A stretch of DNA of 64,000 nt, from positions 24,182,501 through 24,246,500 of the forward strand of contig CM045731.1 in NCBI GenBank assembly GCA_024760905.1, in the 5' to 3' direction. A program made the translations under genes and the position numbers. The notes under the pieces were generated by a model. That model was given only the letters and a program-made list of their open reading frames with translations. It did no database searches and was not told the DNA's origin. The stretch is from Plotosus lineatus. Taxonomy: Eukaryota; Chordata; Actinopteri; Siluriformes; Plotosidae. Positions 10,920 through 22,170 of the stretch are shown in pieces (the first letter of the stretch is position 1; every line of letters begins with the position of its first letter).

Positions 10920-12501
10920 CTAGTCCTTATCAAAAAATTAGGAGATTGTGATTAAGTTCATTATTTTCTGTAATGTACTGATAAAAATTAAACTTTCATT
11001 TAGTTTAGATTTATTGCACACCAACTGAAATATTTCAGGTCTTTAATTGTTTTAATATTGATGATTTTGGCATACAGCTCATGAAAACCCAAAATTCCTA
11101 GCTCAAAAAACTAGCATATATTTCATCTGACCAATAAAAAAAACAAAACAAAAAAAAAACAAAAACAAGTGTTTTTAATACAAAACAGGTCAACCTTCAA
11201 ATAATTATGTTCAGTTATGCACTCAATATTTCATCAGGAATCCTTTTGCAGAAATGACTGCTTCAGTGCGGCGTGGCATGGAGACAATCAGCCTGTGGCA
11301 CTGCTGAGGTGTTACGGAGGCCCAGGATGCTTCGATAGCGGCCTTAAGCTCATCCACAGTGTTGGGTCTGGTGTCTCTCAACTTTCTCTTCACAATATCC
11401 CACAGATTCTCTATGGGCTTCAGGTCAGGAGAGTTGGCAGGCCAATTGAGCACAGTAATACCATGGTCAGTAAACCATTTACCAGTGGTTTTGGCACTGT
11501 GAGCAGGTGCCAGGTCGTGCTGAAAAATTTAAATCTTCATCTCCATAAAGCTCTTCAGCAGATGGAAGCATGAACTGCTCCAAAATCTCCTGTTAGCTAG
11601 CTGTATTGACCCTGCCCTTGATAAAACACAGTGGACCAACACCAGCTGCTCACATGGCGCCCCAGACCATCACTGACTGTGGGTACTTGACACTGGACTT
11701 CAGGCATTTTGGCATTTCCTTCTCCCCAGTCTTCCACCAGACTCTGGCACCTTGATTTCTGAATGACATGCAAAATTTGCTTTCATCCGAAAAAAGTACT
11801 TTGGACCACTGAGCAACAGTCCAGTGCTGCTTCTCTGTAGCCCAGGTAAGGCACTTCTGCCGCTGTTTCTGGTTCAAAAGTGGCTTGACCTGGGGAATGC
11901 GGCACCTGTAGCCCAGGCACTGCTTCCACAGGTCACCCAAGGTCTGGAATCAGCCCTCCCCACAATCTTCCTCAGGATCCGATCACCTCTTCTGGCTGTA
12001 CAGCGTTTTCTGCCACACTTTTTCCTTCCCACAGACGTCCCACTGAAATGCCTTGATACAGCACTCTGGGAACAGCCTATTCGCTCAGAGATTTCTTTCT
12101 GTGTCTTACCCTCTTGCTTGAGGGTGTCAATGATGGCCTTCTGGACAGCAGTCAGGTCTGCAGTCTTACCCATGATTGCGGTTTTGAGTAATGAACCAGG
12201 CTGGGAGTTTTTAAAAGCCTCGGGAATCTTTTGCAGGTGTTTAGAGTTAATTGGTTGATTCAGATGATTAGGTTAATAGCTCGTTTTGAGTACCTTTTCA
12301 TGATATGCTAATTTATTGAGATAGGAATTTTGGGTTTTCATGAGCTGTATGCCAAAATCATCAGTATTAAAACAATAAACGACCTGAAATATTTCAGTTG
12401 GTGTGCAATGAATCTAAAATATATGAAAGTTTAATTTTTATCAGTACATTACAGAAAATAATGAACTTAATCACAATATGCTAATTATTTTATAAGGACT
12501 A

Positions 12502-12502
<1 letters not shown>
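10920..12502 (-). mobile_element. Tc1-like DNA transposon, defective (1.58 kb)
   Basis: Long terminal inverted repeats of about 200 bp (10920 to about 11125 and about 12300-12502) start with ctagtccttat and lie between TA dinucleotides (10918-10919 and 12503-12504), as for Tc1/mariner. Each repeat contains an outer and an inner copy of an attagcatat-type motif, an IR/DR layout. The interior encodes a minus-strand Tc1 transposase broken by frameshifts and stops. Confidence 0.93.
11223..12173 (-). pseudogene. Tc1 transposase pseudogene
   Basis: The reading frame starts at 12173 with MGKTADLT and an N-terminal paired-like helix-turn-helix (KEISERIGCSQSAVSRH). It shifts frame near 11.9 kb, continues through VLFSDESKF (first catalytic Asp codon 11785-11787), meets stops, and resumes with a DLAPAHSAK block (second Asp codon 11514-11516) and PDLKPIENLW (Glu codon 11409-11411). 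The second Asp and the Glu are separated by 34 residues, the DD34E signature of Tc1. Catalytic codons survive but the frame does not, so it cannot make an active enzyme. Confidence 0.9.

Positions 12503-12567
<65 letters not shown>
12503..12567. repeat. (TA)n microsatellite next to the Tc1 end
   Basis: About 60 bp of TA repeats start at the Tc1 target-site TA. A shorter TA-rich run also occurs left of the element, so it probably inserted into a TA array. Confidence 0.9.
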
Positions 12568-12569
<2 letters not shown>

Positions 12570-14732
12570 TATAACATAAAATGAAAGTGTATTGTTCATG
12601 TGTTCATGGAATTTATTTTTAAAATTACTGTGCTAATTTTATTTGCTCACTGATCTGGGATAACGCCTGATACTTTCCAATCTCTTGTCAGACCAACTGC
12701 ATTTCTCAGTGTCACTCAACCCGGACAGGAGCATATCAAACATGCCGATGATCCTTCACTCATCACTGATTAGTCAAACTGCTAGTCCTACAAGAGTTGC
12801 GGAAGGATAGAACCTGTCTCATCCGACACTGGTTAAAAGTGGAGTACACCCTAACCTGCTCTCCAAACCATCAACTATACAACTATTTACACTCACATTC
12901 ACACCGAGGGGAAAGTGTGAATAATCATTTGCTCCAGTGCTTCTCCATTATTTTCTGTGGCGCCCCCTCTAGGAAGAAAATAAAAGTGTCTCATGCCCCC
13001 CAACGCCCCACAAGCGACTATAAATAGTATTATTTGTCTATAAAATTGTTATTAATACACAACTGCATAACATTGTATCTTTATTAACATTAAATAAATA
13101 AATAAATAGAGTTCAACTTATAATAAAGAAAAACTTCATTAACATTGTTTTTTTTTTTAGTCTGTAATAGAAAAGATTTAAAGTGCACCACTGTGTCTGA
13201 AATTGAAAAAAAAAAAAATACACATCCTTATTTAAACTCATTCAACTTATTTATGGCTCAATATCTCTGTCTCTCTCTTGACCTTTCTCTTCGTTCCTGT
13301 GAGACATTTTTCTGTCTTGTTTCTTGAGGGGTTGTTTACTGCACTTCATATTGTTTGCTTGCTGAAAAACCGCTACACCATAGCGTTCATCACATCAATG
13401 AGAGTGCTACTGCCAACTAGTGGATTGGAGGTGCAATTACACTTAATTCTCGTACACTTCCAGAAAAGCATGTTCCCCAGGGTCATTAAAAAAATAAAAA
13501 CACAACTTATTTACTGAGAACATGCCATACATTGAGAAATGTTAATGCTTTATCACAAGAACCAAAATAGTATTAAAGCAAAATGAATATGGGCTCTTAC
13601 ATTAATCCACCATATTTCCTCCTGAGACCTGAAGCTTGATGCTGTGTGTTCTGTCATTTCCTCGCACTGCTTCTGTTCCTTACCACCTTATCACTGGACC
13701 TGATCAATGTCTTTACGCAGGAAGAAGTTTAGGATAAAAGTCATACCCAATGGCCTTCATATGAGGATGTGATAATACTGTACACATGGTGTAGTTGGGA
13801 AAACACTGGAGTCTCAAGAGGCTGAGCCATATGCTGACAGTTCCAAAGCTTTCTAGATTTTAAGACAGCCCTTGACCACATTCGGTTCACATTCTTTCTT
13901 TAGCTCTCTGTGTATTTTATTTTTAAGCCCAGAAGAGGATGTGTGCAGACCAGTAGGCATGACTGAAATCAGACATCAAAGTTGGAGTACACACACCTGC
14001 TGTTCTTTTCCTGATTACCTGCTCGCACATGGCAGGGAGTTAGTGTGGGCTTTCCCTGTATCACAGAACCCTGCTGCACACACACCTGTCTCAGAGTATA
14101 AAGGCAGCAAGGGAGAGAGAGAGAGAGAGAGAGAGAGAGTGAGAGAGTGTCTGGGTGGCTGAGAGCTTCTGTTTTCACCATAGTGCATTGTGGGAGTACG
14201 TAGTGTCCGTGTGGACTTTCGCATCTCTTCTTTTTTGTCTCTTCTCCAGAAATCATTTTTTTCTTTTGTTGTAAATAAAAGAGGGGAAGGGGAAACAGAA
14301 TGCCATGCCAAGTATTGAACGTACAGTTTTTAGGTCAGTCAATAAGACAAGACAAATTACTAGACAATGACAAAATATGTGTTTATATGGGTGTGTGTGT
14401 GAAACAATATAAAAACTGTAATGAAAATAGAGGAAAAGAGGAGAAAGAATGAGGTGTGCAGCCAATATTGATGAAAGCACGCCTATTGTGAGTAGTTTTC
14501 AGCAGTGCAGAACATAAAGTCCTGCCAGCCAAGACCACGGTTCTCAGATACTACGACATTGCTGTTGGTGTCAGTGTAAGCATAAACTATTTTCACAAAC
14601 AGCAGTCTGTAAACAGAGCAGACATCAAAGAAACACAAGGGAAATGTAAACAACCCTTTAAAGTATTCCGTAGGGTTACGGTTTTGATTGCGCCATGTTT
14701 AAATAAATAGGTGCTTAAATGTCTACTCAGAG
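12568..14732. other. Gene-free stretch, nothing recognised
   Basis: Mixed sequence with short A and T runs and (AG)n at 14114-14150. Open frames are short, mutually overlapping and without domain signatures. Confidence 0.5.
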
Positions 14733-14837
14733 TGGTGGTGGGCTGGTGGTATAGCTGCTGGATCACTGATTCTAAGATTGGAGGTTCAAGGCCCCCCTTC
14801 CCCCCCATGCAGCTAACTGGGTTGTCAAAGGCAAGCC
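14733..14837 (+). repeat. SINE-A (L2-type), 5' part, interrupted by the Gypsy element
   Basis: Head (gtggtgggctggtggtatag, then aggttcaaggcc) and body start (gcagctaactgggttgtcaaaggcaagcc). The SINE stops at the LTR start at 14838 and resumes at 19671, showing that the LTR element inserted into it. Confidence 0.85.
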
Positions 14838-15203
14838 TGTTAAACCTGTGGTGTATGCGTTGGACCCAGAGATGCAGGAGCACCAAAAGAAGGTTCAAAA
14901 ACAGTTTATTTAAGCACTAGGTAATGTAAATCACGGGAATACTAAGCCGATGGAACTGGTTGAGCACGAAGCAAGAACCAGGGATCAAAGAGAAAGCCAA
15001 GGAGCAGATTTATGGGGAAATCAATCTTCTGACAGCGGAGGGGAGCGCGCTGTTCCCATTTATAGCTGGCTGCTTGCTGATTGCAGATTGGGAAAAGGTG
15101 CGCTCTGCTGGAACTCGCCTGCCAGCAACTTCCACGCCCCTCGCCAGTGCCTGCAATGACTAGAGAAGAGAATTAATGCCTTCAGCCGGCACAGACCATA
15201 ACA
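14838..15203 (-). repeat. 3' LTR of the Gypsy element
   Basis: 366-bp LTR that on the minus strand begins tgttatgg and ends tttaaca, the canonical TG...CA. It contains a stretch of about 28 bp near 14985-15025 that is absent from the other LTR. Confidence 0.9.
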
Positions 15204-15234
15204 GTATCCCCCATTAAGGGGCGCCACCTGGCGC

Positions 15235-15420
15235 CCGACCAGGCTTGTCCGGGAACTGTCGATAAAATTCATCTAATAAGTCCGGGTCCAGGATTAGGGA
15301 GCAGGAAATCCATGAACGCTCTTCAGGACCATACCCCTCCCAGTCTACTAAGTACTGAAACCCTTGACTTTGCCTGCGTACATCAAGGATACGACTGTGT
15401 ATGCGGGATGTCCATCAATC
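15235..15420 (-). pseudogene. Chromodomain-like C terminus of the Gypsy pol, broken
   Basis: Reading on the minus strand gives RILDVRRQ...[17 protein letters not shown], the pattern of a chromodomain as found at the integrase C terminus of chromoviruses, where it guides integration to marked chromatin. A stop codon lies just upstream and separates it from the integrase frame. Confidence 0.75.
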
Positions 15421-15681
15421 AGTCGGGGAAGAGGGGGTGGGGGGGTCAGTGAGGGGGTGGAGGGACTTTTACTACGAGCTTAATTAGAGAAACATAAAAC
15501 ATTGGGTGTACTTCGAGTGAGGGTGGGAGTCTCAGTCAGACGGCGCTGGGGTTTATAATTTTAATGTATCTGGGAGACAGTTTTTTGGAGTCAACTTGCA
15601 GGGGCAGGTCCCGGGAGGAGAACCACACTTGTTGCCTGAGTGTGTAGGGAGGTGCCGGGGTTTGATGACGATCGTCAATCC

Positions 15682-16582
15682 TCAGATTTCGGGCCACTGT
15701 TTGTTCCAGGGCAGCCCGTGCTTCTTTCCAGACCTGGCATGCTCTGTGAAATGGTGCCTAGACCAATGGGACGGCCACTTTGACCTCCTGGCTGGGAAAC
15801 AGGGGGGCTGGAACCCATTAATCACCATGAAGGGGGACATCCCGGTGGCGGTGCAGATCAGAGAATTGTGTGCGTATTCGACCCATGGGAGGTGTGTGGT
15901 CCAGGAGGCTGGGAGGCGGGAGGTGACGTAGCACAGGGAGGATCTGAGGCTTTGATTCGCGTGTTCCACCTGCCCGTTTGACAGAGGATGGCAGGCAGAG
16001 GTCAAGATGCAGGAGACTCCCAAGGTGTCGCAGAACGCCTTCCAAATTTGGGTTCCAAATTTTGGGCCCCAGTCTGAAACGATGTCCTGGGGGATGCCAT
16101 GGAGGTGAAAGATGTGTTGGACTAGGAGACCAGCTGTTTCCATTGCTGAGGGGAGTTTGGGTAGGGCGACGAAGTGAACCACCTTGGAGAACCGCTCCAC
16201 TACTGTCAGGATAACAATGTTGCCCTCAGACGGGGGTAAACCTGTGACAAAATCCACTGCAATGTGCGGCCAGGGGTGATGGGGAATGGGGAAGGGTTGG
16301 AGGAGGCCTGTGGGTGCACGATGGGAGGACTTTCTCTGGGCACAGGTGGCACAAGCTCCCACAAACTCCCTAGTGTCAGCTCCCATTGTTAGCCACCAGA
16401 AGCGTTGTTGGAGCAGGAAGAGAGTTCGACGGGCTCCAGGGTGGCAGGCTAAGTTTGAGGAGTGAGCCCACTGAAGTGCTGGGGTTCTGGCCAGTGGGGG
16501 AACATATAGTCGACCTTGGGGGCACCCGACGAGCTCCGGTTCCCCCTGATGGGCGTCCTGAACTAGCCTTTCTACCTCCCAT
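15682..16582 (-). pseudogene. Gypsy integrase, broken frame
   Basis: An N-terminal zinc-binding region (LQW..SSNLACHPG, then ACATCAQRK) is spread over two frames (about 16376-16582 and 15682-16386). The catalytic core follows with DFVTGLP, SDWGPKF and SNGQVEHANQ, supplying the D, D and E positions. SDWG replaces the usual SDRG. It would insert the cDNA copy into chromosomes. The C-terminal part shifts frame before the chromodomain. Confidence 0.88.
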
Positions 16583-16843
16583 TGGGCTGCTCCGAGTATA
16601 AAGGAGGAGGGCAGGATGGTCTCTATGGTAGTGTCTTCACCCGAGGAGGACTGCCTGGAGAGAGCGTCTTGCTTTGTATTCCGGGAACCAGGTTGGTATG
16701 TCAGTGTGAAGTTGAACCTCCCCGAGTACAGACCATTGTGCCTGACGGGAGTTCAACCTCTTGGCTGTACGGGGGTAGGATAGGTTTTTATGGTCGCTTC
16801 AGACCACAAAGGGGTGGGCTGCCCCTTCCAGGCAGTGCCTCCA

Positions 16844-17137
16844 CTACTGGAGCACCAAGACTATCGCCAGCAGCTCACGATTCCCAACATCATAATTCTG
16901 TTCTGCCGGAGCCAAGCGACGGGAGAAGAAGGCACATGGGTGTAGCTTCTGGTCTGTGGGAGACTGTTCAGAGAGGACAGCCCCCACCCCTGAGTCTGAG
17001 GCGTCGACTTCCATCACAAACTGCAGCGAGGGGTCCGGGTGGATCAGAACAGGCGTGCGGACGAATGTAGCCTTCAGCCTGTCAAACGCCGCCTGGGCAC
17101 TTGGGGACCACTGGAACGAGGTCTTGGGTGATGTCAA
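16844..17137 (-). pseudogene. Gypsy RNase H fragment
   Basis: Encodes [22 protein letters not shown] sequence ([15 protein letters not shown]), then [28 protein letters not shown], the RNase H region that follows Gypsy RT. It is out of frame with the RT segment and ends early. Confidence 0.9.
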
Positions 17138-17185
17138 CTGTGTGAGGGGGCTGCTAGGCGGCTGTAGTCCCGCACAAACTGGCGA

Positions 17186-18079
17186 TTAGAAGTTTGCTAA
17201 CCCCAGGAACCTCTGCAGCTGTTTCCGTGTTCCTGGAGTTGGCCACTTCGCCACTGCCTTCACCTTCGCCAGATCGGGTCCTATCTGCCCCTTCTCCATG
17301 ATGAACCCCAGGAAAGAGACTGAGGGAACATGAAACTCGCATTTTTCTGCCTTAACAAATAATCTGTTCTCCAGGAGCCTCTTTAGTACCATTCTCACGT
17401 GACTGAGATGTTCATCTTGGTATCTAGAGAAGATCAGAATGTCGTCCAGGTATATGAATACAAAGCGGTTCAGCATGTCCTGAAGCACATCGTTGACCAG
17501 AGCTTGGAAAACCACTGGGGCATTGGTTAGTCCGAATGGCATGACCAGGTATTCAAAGTGCCCCAGGGGCGTGTCGAAAGTCTTCTTCCACTCATACCCC
17601 TCCCGAATTCGGACTAAGTGGTAGGCATTTCTCGGGTCCAGCTTTGAAAAAACGGTAGCATTGTGGAGAGGGGTGAAGGCTGAATCGATTAGGGGGAGAG
17701 GGTACTTGTTTTTGATGGTGATCTGATCCATGGCGTCTTTCTCTGGCTTTGAGAGGTTGTATAGCCGCTGGGAAGGGAGCATGGAACCTGGGAGTAGGTC
17801 AATGGCGCAGTGGTACAGTCGATGAAGAGGTAATGAGCGAGCCTGGTCCTTGCTAAAGACCTCTTGCAGGTCATGGTATTCTTTTGGCACGCCGGCGAAG
17901 TCCATATCCTCCAGGTCGACCGGGGTTTGTGAAGCTTGGGAGGGTACGGCCACCATTAGGCAGTGTTGCAGACAGTAGTCACTCCAGCTGTGTATGGTAA
18001 GGGTTCCCCAGTCAATGTGGGGATTGTGGGTCTGCAACCATGGCCACCCCAACACTCGGGGAGAGAGCAGGGAGAACAA
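17186..18079 (-). pseudogene. Gypsy reverse transcriptase
   Basis: A 297-codon open segment with the Gypsy RT blocks: [38 protein letters not shown] and the catalytic [11 protein letters not shown], then [10 protein letters not shown] copies the element RNA into DNA. This is the longest intact frame of the element, but it is disconnected from its neighbours by frameshifts. Confidence 0.93.
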
Positions 18080-18602
18080 ACAGTTCCAAATATTCCTGGT
18101 GGTTACCGGACAAAGAGAGCTTCACTGGCTTGGTCTTGTGTGTGACACGAGCTATGAGTCGGTCATCTATGGCCACTACCTCCTTGGGGATTTTGAGTTC
18201 ACACACGAGCAGGTCATGGAGCTCAATCATCCCCAGATCGATAAAGTTAGTGTCAGCACCTGAGTCAATAAATACGTCTACAGGATGATAGTGTTGCGCG
18301 GAGTGTAGCGTACCTTGAACTTGCAGGCACTTTCCGGGTGTCATGGGGGATCCTCTCGTAGCTGTCGGGCCCTGCCGCACGAGGCACTGGGCGAGGTAAT
18401 GGCCCTTCTTGATGCAGTAGATGCAGAGACCGTTGGCTAGCCGCCGGTGCCTCTCTTCAGCCATCAGTCTGGTGCGGTTCACCTGCATGGGTTTTTGACC
18501 ATCATCCTCCCTCAGAGGGGGAAATGGCAAATGATTTCGAGGTGGGGCCCCCTTCTGGGATCTATCCCTCTCTCTCAGCTGGTTGTCCAGTCTTGTAGAC
18601 AA
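18012..18602 (-). pseudogene. Gypsy nucleocapsid zinc knuckle and protease
   Basis: Contains one CCHC knuckle ([14 protein letters not shown]), which binds element RNA, followed by an aspartic protease signature ([12 protein letters not shown]). It overlaps the RT segment in a different frame. Confidence 0.9.
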
Positions 18603-18737
18603 GGCGATTAATTCCTCAAGAGTAGTTGTCTCGTCTCGGGCCGCAAGCTCGTCTTTCAGCCGTTCATTAAGCCCCTGCAGGAAAGCCCCCCAAAGCGCGG
18701 GGTCGTTCCAGCCGCTTTCAATGGCGAGAATCCGGAA

Positions 18738-19313
18738 TCAGATGGCATACTCCGCCACCGACTGTGACCCTTGGCAAATTCGTAGGAGCTGGGAGCTCGC
18801 CTCCTCCCCTTTAGCTGGACGATCGAAAACCTTCTTCATTTCTCGCATGAACTGGTCTAACTGGGAGCATAATTCAGGGGTATGGGTGGTGACCACTCGC
18901 GTCCAGGATGAGGCTTGCTCCGTGAGTAGGCTCATGATGATGGCTGTTTTTCCTTGATCAGTGGAGTATGTTAGTGTCTGCTGGCTGAAGACGTGCGAAC
19001 ACTGGTGATGGAATTGTGAGCAGGAGCCGATCGCACCCGAATACCTGGCTGGCGTGGGGATGCATGGTTCTCGGTGCACGGGGAGTATAGCTGGTGCTGG
19101 CATGGCTGCCGCAGAAAGCGAAGGGTGAGGGGGCGGGGTCGTGGCAGCGAGGTGAGTGGCAACGGCGTCCATCCTTCCGCCGAGCTGCGCCAAGCTGGTG
19201 GTTATGTGCTGGAGATTGTCCATCATCTGATGCAAGGTGGTGTCGTGTCGTCCCAGCAGGGCTCCCTCGTCGGATAGTGCCTGCTGAAGCTGTGTGGTCT
19301 CCACTGGGTCCAT
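18738..19313 (-). pseudogene. Gypsy gag, N-terminal segment
   Basis: The frame begins with MDPVETTQLQQ about 20 bp inside the 5' LTR and encodes a capsid-like segment (RYSGAIGSCSQFHHQCSHVF, then FDRPAKGEEASSQLL). It is interrupted before the zinc-knuckle segment. Confidence 0.85.
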
Positions 19314-19332
19314 GTTTCAGTTCAGAAGATTC

Positions 19333-19670
19333 TGTTAAACCTGGGGTGTATGCATTGGACCCAGAGATGCAGGAGACCAAAAGAAGGTTCAAAAACGGTT
19401 TATTTAAGCACTACGAAACATAAATCACGGGAATACTAAGTCGTTGGAACTGGTCGAGCACGAAGCAAGAACCAGATATTGAAGAAAACAGTCTTCTGAT
19501 AGCGGAGGGGAGTGCGCCGCTCCCATTTATAGCTGGCTGCTTGCTGATTGTAGATTGGGACCAGGGGCGCTCTGCTGGAACTCGCCTGCTGGCAACCGCC
19601 ACGCCCCTCACCAGCGTCTGCAATGACGAGAGAAGAAAATTAATGCCGTCAGTCGGCACAGACCATAACA
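19333..19670 (-). repeat. 5' LTR of the Gypsy element
   Basis: 338-bp LTR with the same TG...CA ends as the 14838-15203 copy. It carries a TATA-like cccatttatagc patch in the shared region. The differences from the other LTR include the missing segment of about 28 bp and about thirty substitutions by eye. Confidence 0.9.
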
Positions 19671-19892
19671 TGCCGTCTCTCACTGTCGATGGTGTGAGGT
19701 TCATGTAAAAGAATCACTGCTGACTAGCGACAAGAGTAGGCTGCATGGCTGTCAGTGTGTTTCTTCCCTGTGGTGGCCTGGCAAGCCGTCCAGGGTGTAT
19801 TCTTCCCTTGCCCAGAGTTGGCTGAGATGGCACCAGCCTCCCAGTGACCCTAATTAGGATTAAGCAGTTTGGGGAATGAATGAATGAATGAA
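19671..19892 (+). repeat. SINE-A (L2-type), 3' part
   Basis: Continues the SINE begun at 14733-14837: body (gtctctcactgtcgatggtgtgagg) and L2-like tail (ctaattaggattaagcag), ending in (GAAT)n. Confidence 0.85.
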
Positions 19893-20245
19893 TGTCCACT
19901 GGCACCATGATGGTGCTGCGGTTAAGATGCCCACCTCAGACAAGACGGTCTTGGGCTTGAGTTTGGGGCTCTGGCATTTCTATGTGGAGTTTGTGTTCTC
20001 CCCATGTTGGTATGGTTTCCTCCGGGTACTCCAGATTCCTTCCACAATCTAGACATGCATATTAGGCAAAACTGGCTGCTTCAAAGGTGTGAATGTTAGT
20101 GGTTATATGTGTGCATTGGCCTGTGATGACCTAGAGAGCTGTTCAGGGTGTACCTCACCTTTGCCCACTGTCAGCTGAGATAGGGTCAAACATCCCTGCA
20201 AAACAAGTAGGATCAGGCTGTTTGGCAAACAAGGGAGTGGGTGTG
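19893..20245 (+). repeat. SINE-B copy
   Basis: tRNA-like head (tggtgctgcggttaagatgcccacctcag), core (tgtggagtttgtgttctcccc, then gtttcctccgggtactcc) and 3' domain (ttcagggtgtacctcacc, then aagtaggatcaggctg). Confidence 0.75.
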
Positions 20246-20397
20246 TGAAATATCTACTATCGATGTTGCAACATAGTTCGAGCCTGTGACTCTGTGACAC
20301 ACAGTAGGATTCAAATTCCATTTGGCATCAACGTCCATAAATGGACATTGGGACATCATGACTGTTAAAGTTCTTTCACTTCAGTGTTAAGGTTTAT

Positions 20398-21240
20398 TGT
20401 CAAGGAACCTCGGCCGAAAAGTGTTTTTCCGAAAGTATTCCGAACTCAACACAAAAGACCTTTTTTTTTCTTTTTGCTGTAGAATCCAATGGCACTGTCT
20501 GTATTTTAGTGGTTTTGAGTAATGTGAGTCACAGACTACGAGCTTGTTACGAGCATGTAAATATTTGTATAAATGTAAATATAAAAATAATGGATGTATA
20601 AACGTTGAGTGTAATTATGTTCATTTAATGTGCTGTAAAGAGAGTCACATGGTGTGACTGCTGTTTGGGTCTGTTTCCATAAGGGGACCCAGTTGCGCAT
20701 GCGCCCTGGTGGCAGGTCAGGTAATGTGGAATTGTCCCGAATGGAAATTTCCTGAACAATAGGGAATCAATATTAAGGACTTGTTGCTGACTGGCTACAG
20801 TCTCCTTGGGTCTCTTCGGGCAGATCATCATCTCGGTGGATCAACTCATCCAAGGTGAACCATGGAACGCGCATCAACCAAGTTTCGTTGTTCGGGACTT
20901 CATTGTCAAAGTCCATATCATTCACATTCACACACAGCCTACACGAGGATAGTCATCATTTGTTTCTTTTGGCACGCGGGATGGCAAGCCGTTCCCCGCC
21001 AGCACATGCGTCATCTCTAAATTTATCCTGCTGCAGGTGCTTGGTGACTATGGGACCCTTTGTTAATTTGTATGTGGTTTAGTTCTAAGATGTAAGTTAT
21101 GAATTTTGTCTTATTTTGTTCATATTATTAAATTGTATATAGTTTATGTCGTGGTCTGTTGTGATTTGCTGGTTTCACAGGGCAATTTCCATCTTCTAAA
21201 TTTACCTATCCGTAACAAGTGGGGCTCATCCGATAGAATT
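20398..21240 (+). repeat. Possible old LTR remnant
   Basis: A segment beginning tgtcaagg and ending cgtaaca is followed by gtggggctcatccgat, which resembles a tRNA-Pro primer-binding site of LTR elements. No second LTR or coding region is seen, so this is a weak assignment. Confidence 0.25.
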
Positions 21241-21689
21241 CATTAGGCATACGTAACATCCCTCAATAAAGATTTATTCCTTTGTTTCCTCAACCAATCA
21301 ATCTGGGTGCCATACCAGAATTCTGGCGTAGGCGGCAGCCATAACAGCCTTTGTCATGGCTGTATACAAAGGGCAAAAAATCTGCAGTAGAGGCCCAAAG
21401 TTCTTTCTGCAGGATGTTTTTATTGAGACACCATCTCTAGTCCACCATTAACTAGCTGGCCGTTGACTCTAAAGTATCCATCCGCCCTTTGATAGGTCTT
21501 GTTTTTATTCCTATTGGGTTGCTAGCCACCCTCATCACCAAATTTGGAATCTGGTGGGGAACCCGGTTTAGTCACTGACCACTCGACCATGCAACAGGTT
21601 GTACTGGCTTACATGTTAACAGTAGCAGGACAATACCTGACCTGCCAGCCATATATATAGCTATTTATATCCTACTCGCAGCAAATCAG
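21241..21689. other. Gene-free stretch, nothing recognised
   Basis: Contains an aataaa signal near 21266 and no open frame or repeat family that I can name. Confidence 0.4.
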
Positions 21690-21930
21690 TCCTGGGTTAG
21701 ATTCTCAGGTTCAGACATTTCTGTGTGCACTTTACTTTTCCTTGCTGTACTTGTTGGTTTTATCCAGGTACGCTGGTTTCCTCCCACAGTCCAAAGATGT
21801 GCACATCAGGCTCTTTGGCTTTTCCAAATCAGCCTGAGGTGTAAGTGTGCATGTGAATGGTTGTGTCTATGTGTATGAGTCGGTTAAGATAGACACTGTA
21901 CTCCATGTGACCCTAGTAGGACAGCAGTAG
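21690..21930 (+). repeat. SINE-B copy, diverged
   Basis: B-box-like head end (tcctgggttagattctcagg), core (ctggtttcctcccacagtcc) and a shortened 3' domain (atgtgaccctagtaggac). Confidence 0.7.
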
Positions 21931-22148
21931 TGTGCAGTAAAGTTACAAACAAACATGAAACAAAATGTAATTCGCAAATAAAAAAAAACAGTACCTTCCA
22001 AAAAAATACGAAATTAACTGTGCACTTAAAAATTATAAAACATTAAAAAATAAGATAAAAGGAAAGAAACAATAATTCATTAATTTTTCATTCTTTTTGG
22101 TAGTATTTAAAGGTCATACATGATTCTAAATTCTAAAATGCAACCCTT

Positions 22149-22170
22149 GGGGGGGGGGGGGGGGGGGGGG
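22149..22170. repeat. Poly-G tract
   Basis: About 22 uninterrupted G residues immediately left of the RTE remnant. The length may be an assembly approximation. Confidence 0.85.

Larger units (their letters stand above)
14838..19670 (-). mobile_element. Ty3/Gypsy LTR retrotransposon (chromovirus type), defective
   Basis: A 4.8-kb element read on the minus strand, with two LTRs, gag with a zinc knuckle, protease, reverse transcriptase, RNase H, integrase and a chromodomain-like segment, in the Gypsy order RT-RH-INT. The frames are broken in several places, so the copy is dead. The LTRs are roughly 90% identical by eye, indicating an old insertion. No perfect target-site duplication is visible (left flank aagcc, right flank tgccg). 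A purine-rich tract (aatggggg on the minus strand) adjoins the 3' LTR. It is possibly related to sushi-type fish chromoviruses. Confidence 0.93.

Noticed and set aside
11217..12258. Plus-strand open frames over the Tc1 element
   Set aside because: The transposase lies on the minus strand; the plus-strand frames carry no domain.
14833..19675. Target-site duplication for the Gypsy element
   Set aside because: The left flank aagcc and right flank tgccg do not match well enough to call.
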